Source: Ignavibacteriales bacterium (GTDB taxonomy: Bacteria > Bacteroidota > Ignavibacteria > Ignavibacteriales > Melioribacteraceae). Taken from it: 13,053 bases of DNA. The stretch covers positions 1-13,053 of the forward strand of contig JAGVBL010000195.1 of NCBI GenBank assembly GCA_020059785.1, read 5' to 3'. Under the pieces are notes generated by a model. That model worked only from the letters and a program-made list of their open reading frames with translations, ran no database searches and had not been told where the DNA came from. Below are positions 1-6,739 of the stretch, in pieces. The stretch's first letter is position 1, and each line of letters begins with the position of its first letter. A program made the translations under genes and the position numbers.

Positions 1-129
1 GAATTTATTGTCTCAGCTTTTTATAAGGAAGGTGAATTCATCCCCAATAAAGAAATTTGTAATTATTCCTGGGTAGAAGAATCTGAAATCCAGGAGACAA
101 TTGATAATCTTGTCACAAATGGGTACTAG
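1..129 (+). CDS. 3' end of an unrecognised protein (partial)
   Basis: Frame 1 is open from the first base and ends at TAG (127-129), immediately followed by a second TAG (130-132). The visible 42 residues are acidic and contain a WVEESEIQETIDNLVTNGY tail that would suit an alpha-helical C-terminus. No family can be named from this fragment. The next ORF starts one codon later in the same frame, so the two may have been co-transcribed. The alternative is that this is non-coding sequence that happens to be open, which cannot be excluded for so short a piece. Confidence 0.45.
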   Translation, partial: EFIVSAFYKEGEFIPNKEICNYSWVEESEIQETIDNLVTNGY

Positions 130-132
130 TAG

Positions 133-411
133 ATGTCCGATATAAATTATTCAATCCGAATTATTGATGATAAAGGGCGCTGTATTCCAAATTCTAAAGT
201 CCATGTTCAATTTGATATGACTCATAATAGCGGCTTCACTGATTATGATAGCTGAGTGTCGTTTTGTAAAAATAGTCTTATGTATATTGCTGCATATGCT
301 ACAATCTATTTCAGAGATAAAAACTTGGCTCCCTCTACGCAGAAAACAGTAGGATATATCATTCAATCAGTAAGGATATTTTTTATATCAATAAAAACTG
401 AGTTGGCCTAT
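133..411 (+). pseudogene. Small Ig-like (Big-type) protein gene broken by an in-frame TGA
   Basis: An ATG at 133 opens a frame that reads IRIIDDKGRCIPNSKVHVQFD, then GFTDYDS, then TGA (252-254), then VSFCKNSLMYIAAYATIYFRDKNLAPS, up to TAA at 409-411. Both sides of the TGA look like one beta-sandwich protein. In bacterial Ig-like or Big_1-like domains the pattern D-x-x-G-x-P-[IV]-x-x-[AV]-x-V is commonly followed by a T-D-x-D-G-W-V-x-F turn. The TGA sits exactly where the Trp (TGG) of that turn is expected. I therefore infer a nonsense mutation in a gene of about 92 codons. A sequencing error would look the same. UGA recoding is unlikely because other genes here use TGA as their stop. Family assignment is from pattern memory only. 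Confidence 0.45.
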
Positions 412-424
412 TAAAATTGAATCA

Positions 425-449
425 GCTAAAAAACTTTTAGCAGTTTTTT
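425..449 (+). terminator. Rho-independent-type terminator after the broken Ig-like gene
   Basis: GCTAAAA (425-431) and TTTTAGC (435-441) form a 7-bp stem with a 3-base loop, followed by AGTTTTTTA. It lies just downstream of the plus-strand pseudogene and between two convergent genes. The stem is AT-rich, so efficiency is uncertain. Confidence 0.5.
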
Positions 450-526
450 AATGATAATCAAACACCAATTAATATGTTTTTATTATCGGATTAATAAACT
501 GATACCGAACAAACCCAAATATTATT

Positions 527-1003
527 TTAGTCTTTTCTTTCTTTGGTGTGGGTCCCGTTTTCTTGAATAACTTTCCATTCGTTATCAAATTTTTTAAATA
601 CCATTGTCCAGCAACCATTATCAGTTAAAGTATCTCCGCCAGTCGTCAAAAATTTACCTTTAAACTCAAATGTACACGTTGCCGCATCATCAGAAAGAAC
701 ATATGTAAACATCCTAATTGGTTCCAGTTCAATAAACCTGTCAACATTTTCAAATGATTTTTTTATAAATTCTTGGAAGGTTCTATAATCGGTAGTAAGT
801 ATTACCCCGTCACCAGCAAATAAATATCCCTCTTTATCAGCTCTTAGAGCTACATAAGTGTCGTAATTCAAAGTTTTTGGATTAAAAAAGTTTTTTACAG
901 TCGTTTCTACTTCCTTAGCAATCTGATTTTTTTGATCTTCGGTTAATGTCGACTGGCACCCGGAAACAAAAAATGCAAGTAATAATGCGGATATAATTTT
1001 CAT
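527..1003 (-). CDS. Lipoprotein with NTF2-like (SnoaL/DUF4440-type) domain
   Basis: The 158-aa product begins MKIISALLLAFFVSGC, a short lipoprotein signal with lipobox VSGC and the lipidated cysteine at residue 16. The body (about residues 25-155) has the alpha+beta layout of the NTF2-like/SnoaL superfamily: an N-terminal helix, a YLFAGDGVILTTDYRTFQEFIKKSF segment, paired beta strands, and a closing strand W-T-M-V-F-K-K-F-D-N-E-W-K-V-I-Q-E-N-G-T-H typical of DUF4440-like proteins. I chose the ATG at 1003 rather than the upstream in-frame ATG at 1111. It puts the signal peptide at the N-terminus and has GGAG five bases upstream. The protein is probably anchored in the outer or inner membrane facing the periplasm. 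The ligand or reaction is unknown; many of these domains are non-catalytic. It is transcribed against the bacteriocin locus and appears unrelated to it. Confidence 0.85.
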   Translation of the reverse strand: MKIISALLLAFFVSGCQSTLTEDQKNQIAKEVETTVKNFFNPKTLNYDTYVALRADKEGYLFAGDGVILTTDYRTFQEFIKKSFENVDRFIELEPIRMFTYVLSDDAATCTFEFKGKFLTTGGDTLTDNGCWTMVFKKFDNEWKVIQENGTHTKERKD

Positions 1004-1522
1004 AGCAACTCCATTTAGTATGATAATTGTGAACAAAGGTTTAAGAAATAAATTTATCTTATCAACAACTACTTCATTCCATCTATCTATTGATTTGAAT
1101 TGCGTGATCAATATTAGACTGATGTTTGAAAAAAATCAAGCAGAATGTTTGTCTTATAAGATATTCAGCTTATAACAAAAACTTATTGGTATGGGTAGTT
1201 CTACAAGGATTGATTCATTTACTCAAACAATATTAATTGAGATATGTAGCATTCTCTCATTCAATGCACTTTTTGTCCTAATTCATATGTGAAATTCGTG
1301 AACCAAGGATAATTATGGAAGCTTCGCAGGAGTTCAGTAAGGCGTCTGATTTTTTATAAAATTATAATTAGTACTTCTTACTCTCCTAATTATTTTATAC
1401 TTGCTCTTATAAATTTAATCTGTTAATTTCTCAATGCCTTCAAATCAATATTGGTTTAAGTTGTATGAGCTTAATACCTATTCTTCCCTTAGATCTTTCG
1501 ATAAAAACAAAATTAAATATAG

Positions 1523-1557
1523 AAAGCACAATATCCTTAAAGGGCTTTGTGCTTTTT
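1523..1557. terminator. Stem-loop with T-run, possible terminator
   Basis: AAAGCACAA (1523-1531) pairs perfectly with TTGTGCTTT (1547-1555), with further T residues to 1557. A small CCTT/AAGG pairing sits in the loop. No obvious gene ends just upstream on the plus strand. It may therefore be the terminator of a lost gene, or a leader structure of the downstream exporter operon. Confidence 0.4.
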
Positions 1558-1598
1558 AATCATAAATAAAATAATTAATGCTTGCGGGTTTCTACGCT

Positions 1599-1670
1599 GT
1601 CTTTTTAACGGTCTTGTCTGGAATCTTTATGACGGTCTTGGCCGGCTTCTTTTTGACGGCTTATTCTTCT
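1599..1670. repeat. Degenerate 24-bp tandem repeat (about three units)
   Basis: Three successive units share the pattern CTTT(T/A)T(A/G)ACGG(T)CTT with a 24-base period, starting near 1600, 1624 and 1648. On the minus strand the first two and a half units encode a K/P/A/V-rich series (KKKPAKTV, KIPDKTVKKTA). This suggests the repeat comes from a histone-H1-like tail coding sequence rather than from a plus-strand gene. Confidence 0.4.
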
Positions 1671-1737
1671 TAAGACAATATATCCGTTCGCAGCATAAAT
1701 ATATGTTATACAACAGTACAATTAATAGTTGGTGAAT

Positions 1738-3924
1738 ATGAGAAAATTATTTACGGTTAAATTTCCACTCGTAAAACAATACGATCAAAAAGATTGTGGA
1801 CCCGCAGCTTTATTAAGCATTGTAAAATATTATGGAGGGAATTCTTCATTACCGTATTTACGTGAACTTTGTAATACAAATTTACGAGGTTCATCAATGC
1901 TTGATGTTGTTAATGCTGCCAAAATAATAGGTTTCAAAGCAATTGGCGCTTCTGGCGAGTATGAAGATTTATTAAAGGAAAAAATGCCTTGTATTGTGCA
2001 CCTAATTATCGATGACAAGTTAAACCACTTTTCAGTTGTATATAAAATTAAAGATGATAAAATATTTATTGCTGATCCTGGGAAAGGAAAATACTGGTTA
2101 TCAAAAAACGAATTCTTAAAAATGTGGAAAAGCAAGTCAGCTATTTTGCTTCACCCTGAAAGCGGAATAATAAGTCAAAAAGTTCCAACTTGGTACAACT
2201 GGCTTTATACATATATCCAAAAAGAAAGCTCGTGGATTTATCAATCATTATTCCTTGGAACAATTTACACTTTGCTAGGACTTGCAACTGCGTTTTTCGT
2301 TCAACTTTTGCTAGATAAATTTATACCGCAAAAAGATTATACAAAGATTCTTTACAGTGGTGGCTTTTTGCTCTGTATACTTTTTATCAAATCGATAGCC
2401 GGTTATTTGCGACAAAGATTTTTAATCGTTCTTAATAAAAACATAAACATCAATATTAATTCAGATTTTCTTGAACATTTATTTAAGCTGCCGAAGAAAT
2501 TTTTTGATTCTCGTAAAACGGGTGATATAACAGCAAGAATGAATGATGCTATTCGGATTCAGAATACAGTTTTACAAATAGCGGGGGTTTCTATAATTGA
2601 TGCATTTGTAATAATCGCTTCATTTTTACTGATGTTCTATTTCGCACCAATATTAGCTCTACTTTCACTTACATTGATTCCTATCTATGGACTTGTGTTA
2701 CTTGTAAGTGTCAAGAAACTTAAGAGCCAACAAAACGATGTTATGAAAGGATACGCTTTGGTTGAATCAATGTATATCAATAGTCTCAAAGGAGTAGACG
2801 AGATAATAAGCTATACTGCCGGTAGTTTTTATTCTAAGATTAATAAATTCTTATTTGGCAATTTCCAAGAAAGAATTAAAGTACTTGGTTTTACGCAAGC
2901 CAATTTGTCCCTCTTTGCCGAATTATTCAGCAGTATAATAATTATTGTTTTGTTAACGAGTGGTGCTTTGCTTGTAATAGAGGGTAAATTTTTTATTGGA
3001 GAAATGATGGCAGCTTACTCATTATTGGCAAATATAATTCCGGCTGTAAATCGTTTTGTAAATACTAACATTGTTTTGCAAGAAACATCAATTGCTTCAA
3101 CAAGGTTGATGGATATGCTTTTAGTTGAACAAGAAGATGAAAAAGTTGGTATTGGATTTAAGTTAAAAGAAAAAATATCGCTTAAAGAAGGTTCGTTTTC
3201 CTGGAATGCAAGAGAGTATTTATTCACAAATATTAACCTTGATATAAAAAAAGGACTAATAACTTCGTTATGGGGTAAAAGTGGTTCCGGTAAAAGCACA
3301 CTTGTTAAGATTATACAAAGAAAATATAATCTTAATGCCGGTGATCTATTTGTTGATGAAATAAATGCAAGCGAAATTAATTTATTTCAATATAGACAAA
3401 GAATCGGGGTTGTTCCCCAATCAATTAAGATATTTGATGGAACTATTGCTGAGAACATTTTGCTGGGGAGAGATATTAAAGATTATTCTTTGCTACAACA
3501 ACTGATAGTTGAGCTTGGGCTTTTGCCGTTCTATCAGAGCTTTGAATTTGGACTTGCGACTATTGTTGGAGAAGATGGGCGAGAATTTTCCGGCGGAGAA
3601 CTACAATTAATTTCTCTTACAAGAGCTTTGCTGAATAAACCGGATATATTAATAATTGATGAAGGTTTGAGCGGTATTGATGTCGAATATGAAAAAATGA
3701 TATTTGATGTTTTGAAGAAATATTCCGCAGCAAATGCAGTATTACTAATTACTCATAATCTTCATTCAATAATGAAGACGGATTATGTCTATGTTCTATC
3801 AAAAGGTATGATTTCACAGCAAGGAAGACCACAAGAATTAATCTCTCGCACCGGTCATTTTAAAAATATTTGGGAAATGAAAGAAAGTATGTACAGTAAT
3901 AAAAAGGAAACGGTAAATGAATGA
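1738..3924 (+). CDS. Peptidase-containing ABC transporter (PCAT), bacteriocin maturation and export
   Basis: This 728-aa protein has the complete PCAT architecture. An N-terminal C39 cysteine peptidase (about residues 1-130) has oxyanion Gln14, catalytic Cys20 in QKDCGPA, His97 in NHFSVV and Asp113 in IADPG. The ABC exporter membrane domain follows (about 155-430). The nucleotide-binding domain has Walker A GKSGSGKST (513-521), Q-loop VVPQ, signature SGGEL (from 618), Walker B LIIDE (D641, E642) and H-loop His673. All catalytic residues are present, so it should be active. Such proteins cut double-glycine leaders and export the mature peptide across the inner membrane. Its presumed substrates are the two precursors at 5613 and 5791. 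I chose ATG 1738 over in-frame TTG 1729 and GTG 1732. The gene overlaps the next by 8 bases. No HlyD-type adaptor gene is visible in the locus. Confidence 0.95.
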   Translation: MRKLFTVKFPLVKQYDQKDCGPAALLSIVKYYGGNSSLPYLRELCNTNLRGSSMLDVVNAAKIIGFKAIGASGEYEDLLKEKMPCIVHLIIDDKLNHFSVVYKIKDDKIFIADPGKGKYWLSKNEFLKMWKSKSAILLHPESGIISQKVPTWYNWLYTYIQKESSWIYQSLFLGTIYTLLGLATAFFVQLLLDKFIPQKDYTKILYSGGFLLCILFIKSIAGYLRQRFLIVLNKNINININSDFLEHLFKLPKKFFDSRKTGDITARMNDAIRIQNTVLQIAGVSIIDAFVIIASFLLMFYFAPILALLSLTLIPIYGLVLLVSVKKLKSQQNDVMKGYALVESMYINSLKGVDEIISYTAGSFYSKINKFLFGNFQERIKVLGFTQANLSLFAELFSSIIIIVLLTSGALLVIEGKFFIGEMMAAYSLLANIIPAVNRFVNTNIVLQETSIASTRLMDMLLVEQEDEKVGIGFKLKEKISLKEGSFSWNAREYLFTNINLDIKKGLITSLWGKSGSGKSTLVKIIQRKYNLNAGDLFVDEINASEINLFQYRQRIGVVPQSIKIFDGTIAENILLGRDIKDYSLLQQLIVELGLLPFYQSFEFGLATIVGEDGREFSGGELQLISLTRALLNKPDILIIDEGLSGIDVEYEKMIFDVLKKYSAANAVLLITHNLHSIMKTDYVYVLSKGMISQQGRPQELISRTGHFKNIWEMKESMYSNKKETVNE

Positions 3925-4585
3925 AACTATTTCAGTCGAACCCAATTACAAAAATGAGCGCCTGATTGAAACCTGGCAGCTATATTTATTAATAACAGTA
4001 TTATCAGTAATAATATCGCTTGCTTATCAAAAAATTATTATGACACAAGAAGTTTATTATTCTATATACAGCAGTCAGATGGAAGAATATAGAATAGATG
4101 ACCTTATTAGGTTTATAGAAAAATTTCAGATTTGGGGTTACATAGCAACTCCATTATTTATTTGGCTACGGTTAGCATTTGTTGCTTTTCTTATTCAATT
4201 GCCTTTTATGATAAAATATATCGAAATACCTTTTAACGAAATATTCAGAATTACAGCTTTCGCTTTTTTGGTTTTACTTTCAGCAGATGTAGTTAGGTTT
4301 TTTTATTTGTTTTTTCTTCCCAAGGAATTAATTACGGCTGATGCTTTAATGATGACACCTTTAGCCATAACGAACTTATTAAATAAAAATAATTACTCAG
4401 AAATAACGTATTTGTTTTTAAGCAAAATAAATGTATTTGAATTTTTCTGGACTTATATCGTTTATCGAGAGCTTTATCGAACTGGTAAGATAAATAAGAT
4501 AGATTCTTTACTGGTTGTAATGAGCGTTTGGTTCGGAATACTGGTTTTCATAATCGCGTTAAATCTATTTTTAAGAACATTATGA
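3917..4585 (+). CDS. Multi-pass membrane protein of the bacteriocin operon, unknown function
   Basis: The product is 222 aa and strongly hydrophobic, with likely membrane segments at about residues 22-41, 75-97, 109-134 and 198-219 and a possible further one near 172-188. The stretch between segments 1 and 2 (about 42-73) is polar and probably extramembrane. I see no catalytic motif and do not recognise the family; the layout is vaguely like small Yip1- or CPBP-type membrane proteins, but the CPBP glutamate/histidine motifs are absent. It starts inside the exporter gene (8-base overlap, AAGGAAA upstream) and its stop overlaps the next start in ATGA, so translation is tightly coupled. Position suggests an accessory export factor, a membrane partner of the redox proteins, or an immunity protein. 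Confidence 0.85.
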   Translation: MNETISVEPNYKNERLIETWQLYLLITVLSVIISLAYQKIIMTQEVYYSIYSSQMEEYRIDDLIRFIEKFQIWGYIATPLFIWLRLAFVAFLIQLPFMIKYIEIPFNEIFRITAFAFLVLLSADVVRFFYLFFLPKELITADALMMTPLAITNLLNKNNYSEITYLFLSKINVFEFFWTYIVYRELYRTGKINKIDSLLVVMSVWFGILVFIIALNLFLRTL

Positions 4586-5016
4586 ATCTCAAAAATATTA
4601 TCAGATATGCCTTGGGAGCTGTTTTTCTTATTTCAGCTTTATTGAAATTAGTAGACTATAATTCAACCGTTGAGTTATTTACAAGTATACTCGGATTTGA
4701 AATTATGCTTACGAAAATATTTTTAGGTCTGTTAATAATACTAGAACTCATCATTGTCTATTTGTTGATAGCAGATTACATTAAAAATAAAGTCGTATTT
4801 CTTTCAATAGCTGGAATGATTACATCTTTTATTATAGTGAATCTTTTTTTCTTTTTGAAAGGATATAGCAACTGCGGTTGCTTCGGTAAATCAATTAGTA
4901 CTGCACCATTATCGTCAATAATCAAAAATATCATTTTGTTATTTGGGCTTTATTATTTGAAAAGATTAAAAACGGCCGAAAATAGGAATGAAACCCTAAG
5001 AGGACTTCATAAATGA
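4582..5016 (+). CDS. MauE/DoxX-like membrane protein with CGC motif
   Basis: The 144-aa product has four predicted helices (about residues 8-24, 42-64, 70-92, 110-127). Its hallmark NCGCFGKS loop (Cys98, Cys100) matches the NCGCFG motif of MauE/DoxX-like proteins. MauE family members are linked to disulfide formation or electron transfer for periplasmic proteins and often sit beside a thioredoxin-like partner, as here. I chose ATG 4582, which overlaps the previous stop as ATGA and starts MNLKNIIRYALG. The longer in-frame start at 4528 lies deep in the upstream gene. Its own stop overlaps the next start (ATGA at 5013). I infer that it exchanges thiol/disulfide equivalents across the membrane with the downstream CSHC protein. 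Confidence 0.8.
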   Translation: MNLKNIIRYALGAVFLISALLKLVDYNSTVELFTSILGFEIMLTKIFLGLLIILELIIVYLLIADYIKNKVVFLSIAGMITSFIIVNLFFFLKGYSNCGCFGKSISTAPLSSIIKNIILLFGLYYLKRLKTAENRNETLRGLHK

Positions 5017-5552
5017 AAAAGAAAATAATCGCAGTATCTTTTATGGTAATTTTTATTGGAGTTGTGATTGGGATTGTAATACAAGGCACAAAACCGGAAA
5101 TATTGCCTATTGGAAGTAAACTTCCGCTAATTACTTACATATCATTGAACGGTTATGATACCTTAAAAACAGACTATCAATATAAAATACTCGTTTTGTT
5201 TTTCAGCAAAGAATGTTCTCACTGCAAATATGAACTTGGTATTCTAAATGAAAAGTTAGATAAGCTGGAAGGAACTGCAATTTATCTGTTTACAGCAGAC
5301 GATAGCTATCTAAAGAGTGAAGAAATAAAAACAAATGAAGCACTCTTATCTAACCGTAATGTAAAATACGGGATAGTTAACAAAGAAAATTTTGACGCAA
5401 CTTTCGGTAGTCTTGTAACGCCTTCGCTTTATTTTTTCAGTAAAGATGGAATTCTTACAGAAAAAATAAAAGGTGAAACAAAGATTGAAAGAATAATCAA
5501 AGAATTAAAAAAATCCGATAGTCCGGAATATCGGGTCAGCGGCAGTAAATAA
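5013..5552 (+). CDS. Membrane-anchored thioredoxin-fold (TlpA/AhpC-TSA-like) thiol-disulfide protein
   Basis: The 179-aa protein has an N-terminal signal anchor (residues 4-23) that would place the rest in the periplasm. A thioredoxin-fold domain follows, with active site C68-S-H-C71 at the start of the expected helix (LFFSKECSHCKYEL) and the cis-proline motif VTP before the next strand (VTPSLYFFSKDG). This is the TlpA/redoxin style; CSHC rather than CGPC makes the redox potential hard to guess. The ATGA overlap with the MauE-like gene argues for a working pair. Both bacteriocin cores carry exactly two cysteines, so this protein may form, isomerise or reduce that disulfide, as BdbA/BdbB-type proteins do for sublancin. 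That role is inferred from context. Confidence 0.85.
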   Translation: MKKKIIAVSFMVIFIGVVIGIVIQGTKPEILPIGSKLPLITYISLNGYDTLKTDYQYKILVLFFSKECSHCKYELGILNEKLDKLEGTAIYLFTADDSYLKSEEIKTNEALLSNRNVKYGIVNKENFDATFGSLVTPSLYFFSKDGILTEKIKGETKIERIIKELKKSDSPEYRVSGSK

Positions 5553-5612
5553 TTTGTCCTTTGCCGCGGGACATTAGTTAACTACATTAAACAAACAAAA
5601 ATGGAGGTTCTT

Positions 5613-5777
5613 ATGAAAGAACTAAGTGTAGAGCAAATGCAACAAATCAATGGCGGCGAGCTATTGGCTTGTGGGGCCATGATTTTAGTAACTGTAGTTG
5701 GCGTCGCTGGTGGCCTAGGCGCCTTTGCAATCGGTTTTTTTGTTGGTTCCCTTTTTTCTAAAAATAGTCCATGTTAA
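5613..5777 (+). CDS. Double-glycine bacteriocin-like precursor peptide 1
   Basis: This 54-aa ORF is shorter than usual calling thresholds. It has a perfect GGAGG five bases before ATG. The leader MKELSVEQMQQINGG (15 aa) has the double-glycine features: Leu at -12, Met at -7, Ile at -4, Gly-Gly at -2/-1. Cleavage would release a 39-aa core that starts ELLACG and ends SPC. The core is very hydrophobic and glycine-rich, with a GFFVG (GxxxG) motif in a predicted membrane helix. It has exactly two cysteines, at core position 5 and at the last residue, so one disulfide is possible. It is encoded 60 bases after the redox gene and 13 bases before precursor 2. It is probably a class II bacteriocin-like peptide, and the pair suggests a two-peptide (class IIb) type. 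Activity is inferred, not shown. Confidence 0.85.
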   Translation: MKELSVEQMQQINGGELLACGAMILVTVVGVAGGLGAFAIGFFVGSLFSKNSPC

Positions 5778-5790
5778 AAGGAGATGCAAT

Positions 5791-5973
5791 ATGAAAGAAA
5801 TAACAAATATCGAAGAATTAGCTAACATTAATGGTGGTAACCTTCTGGATGCTGGTTGTGCAATCTGGGGTGGTATTGTTGTTGCCACTGGAGGTGGTGC
5901 TGCCGCTAATCCAGTAGGTGGTTTTGCCACTGCTTTTTGTGCTGGTTATGCAATCGCCCGGCTGTTTGGTTAA
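5791..5973 (+). CDS. Double-glycine bacteriocin-like precursor peptide 2
   Basis: This ORF encodes 60 aa. The frame is open further upstream (ATG at 5725), but the start at 5791 has AAGGAG at 5778-5783 and gives a proper leader, MKEITNIEELANINGG (16 aa), with Leu -7, Glu -8, Ile -4 and Gly-Gly at -2/-1. The 5725 start would lie inside precursor 1. The 44-aa core starts NLLDAGC and is rich in Gly/Ala, with GGIVVATGGGAAANPVGG and a C-terminal amphipathic stretch FCAGYAIARLFG. Its two cysteines are at core positions 7 and 34. Leader similarity to precursor 1 implies the same PCAT processes both, and the differing cores fit complementary peptides. The glycine-rich helix resembles class II bacteriocins. 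Confidence 0.88.
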   Translation: MKEITNIEELANINGGNLLDAGCAIWGGIVVATGGGAAANPVGGFATAFCAGYAIARLFG

Positions 5974-5983
5974 TTCATAAAAA

Positions 5984-6012
5984 TATAGCTCCGATGCATA
6001 ATCGGAGCTATA
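5984..6012. terminator. Perfect 12-bp stem-loop between precursor genes and ABC-2 genes
   Basis: TATAGCTCCGAT (5984-5995) pairs perfectly with ATCGGAGCTATA (6001-6012) around a GCATA loop. There is no T-run on the plus side, but five T residues would follow it on the minus strand. It begins 10 bases after the precursor 2 stop. It may act as a partial terminator or 3'-end RNA stabiliser that raises precursor mRNA over the ABC genes. Confidence 0.55.
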
Positions 6013-6040
6013 GAATAATTCAATAAAAATAGGTAAGATT

Positions 6041-6739
6041 ATGATTTTAACATTATCTAAGGTAGATAAATATTTAAATAATACGCATGTACTGAAAAAC
6101 ATAAGTTTCAGTTTATCCAAAGGCGAGACAGTAGGATTGATTGGACCAAACGGTGCTGGAAAAACTACATTATTGAGAATTCTCGCAACACTTTATAAAC
6201 CTTATAATGGCACGATTACTTTTGACGATCGCGATATTTTTGTAAACTCTACTGATTTTAGGAATATCATTGGATATATGCCAGAAGAATCTGGCTTTTA
6301 TAATAAACTAAGTGCCCTCGAAAACTTAAGTTTTTATGCGAGTTTCTTTGGTAACATAGCTGAAGCAAATATCTTAAATCAACTCAAGGAATTTGATCTA
6401 AACCCACATAAAAAAGTTGGCACCTTTTCAAAAGGCATGAAACAAAAATTATTATTCATTAAATCAACCATACACAATCCAGATATCTTGATCCTGGATG
6501 AACCCTTTAATGCTCTTGACCCAAGCATTAGAATTAATATCAAAAATATCATAAAAAATCTTTCTAATGCTAACAAAATAATAATTTTCAGCAGTCACAT
6601 ATTAAGCGATTTAGAGCAACTATGTAACAGATATATTTTTTTGAAGAAAGGAGAAATAGTTTCAGACATTCGGAAAACTCGAGAAGATAATTCTCAAGAA
6701 ATAAATATCGAAGAATTATATAGAGAGATAATGACATGA
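6041..6739 (+). CDS. ABC-2 type transporter ATP-binding protein (possible bacteriocin immunity/efflux)
   Basis: This 232-aa cytoplasmic ATPase has Walker A GPNGAGKTT (35-43), a YMPEE sequence in the Q-loop region, signature FSKGM (from about 129), Walker B ILILDEP (D153, E154) and switch His186 in SSHIL. SKGM in place of SGGQ, and PEE in the Q-loop region, are common in the NatA/CcmA-like drug and sodium efflux branch, so it should be functional. It has no peptidase domain and pairs with the next gene through an ATGA overlap. Lying directly behind two bacteriocin precursors, it is best explained as an immunity exporter like the LanFEG/NatAB-like systems. A general efflux role cannot be excluded. 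Confidence 0.92.
   Translation: MILTLSKVDKYLNNTHVLKNISFSLSKGETVGLIGPNGAGKTTLLRILATLYKPYNGTITFDDRDIFVNSTDFRNIIGYMPEESGFYNKLSALENLSFYASFFGNIAEANILNQLKEFDLNPHKKVGTFSKGMKQKLLFIKSTIHNPDILILDEPFNALDPSIRINIKNIIKNLSNANKIIIFSSHILSDLEQLCNRYIFLKKGEIVSDIRKTREDNSQEINIEELYREIMT

Larger units (their letters stand above)
1004..1737. other. Gene-poor intergenic region upstream of the bacteriocin locus
   Basis: No convincing gene is visible. Forward ATG frames at 1190-1300 and 1315-1360 are short (33 and 14 codons) and lack features. The region contains a stem-loop (1523-1555), a degenerate 24-bp tandem repeat (about 1600-1670) and a 22-codon lysine/alanine/proline-rich minus-strand frame (1592-1660) that looks like a gene-tail relic. 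The promoter of the exporter operon should lie here, but I cannot identify -35/-10 or Bacteroidota-type -33/-7 boxes with confidence. Confidence 0.6.

Noticed and set aside
252..254. Stop-codon recoding (UGA as Trp or selenocysteine)
   Set aside because: TGA is the functional stop in several overlapping genes here, and no selenocysteine insertion structure or selenoprotein context is visible.
1171..1200. TATAACAAAAACTTATTGG as a possible attC R''/L'' upstream of the bacteriocin locus
   Set aside because: No complementary L' and GTTA-type R' box could be found within 250 bases downstream.
1547..1735. Plus-strand 62-codon ORF upstream of the exporter, with an apparent octapeptide repeat
   Set aside because: Its ATG lies in the right arm of a hairpin, it has no ribosome binding site, its composition is odd (C/W/L-rich), and the repeat makes better sense as the complement of a lysine-rich minus-strand tail.
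1830..2135. Minus-strand 101-codon ORF inside the exporter gene (and a similar one at 3015-3299)
   Set aside because: Antisense shadows of an intact, motif-complete gene.
5555..5573. TGTCC/GGACA hairpin before precursor 1 as terminator or attenuator
   Set aside because: Only five base pairs with a nine-base loop and no T-run; not distinguishable from chance.
5715..6120. Minus-strand ORFs across the bacteriocin precursors
   Set aside because: Proline/threonine-rich antisense readings of Gly/Ala-rich peptide genes, with no ribosome binding sites.
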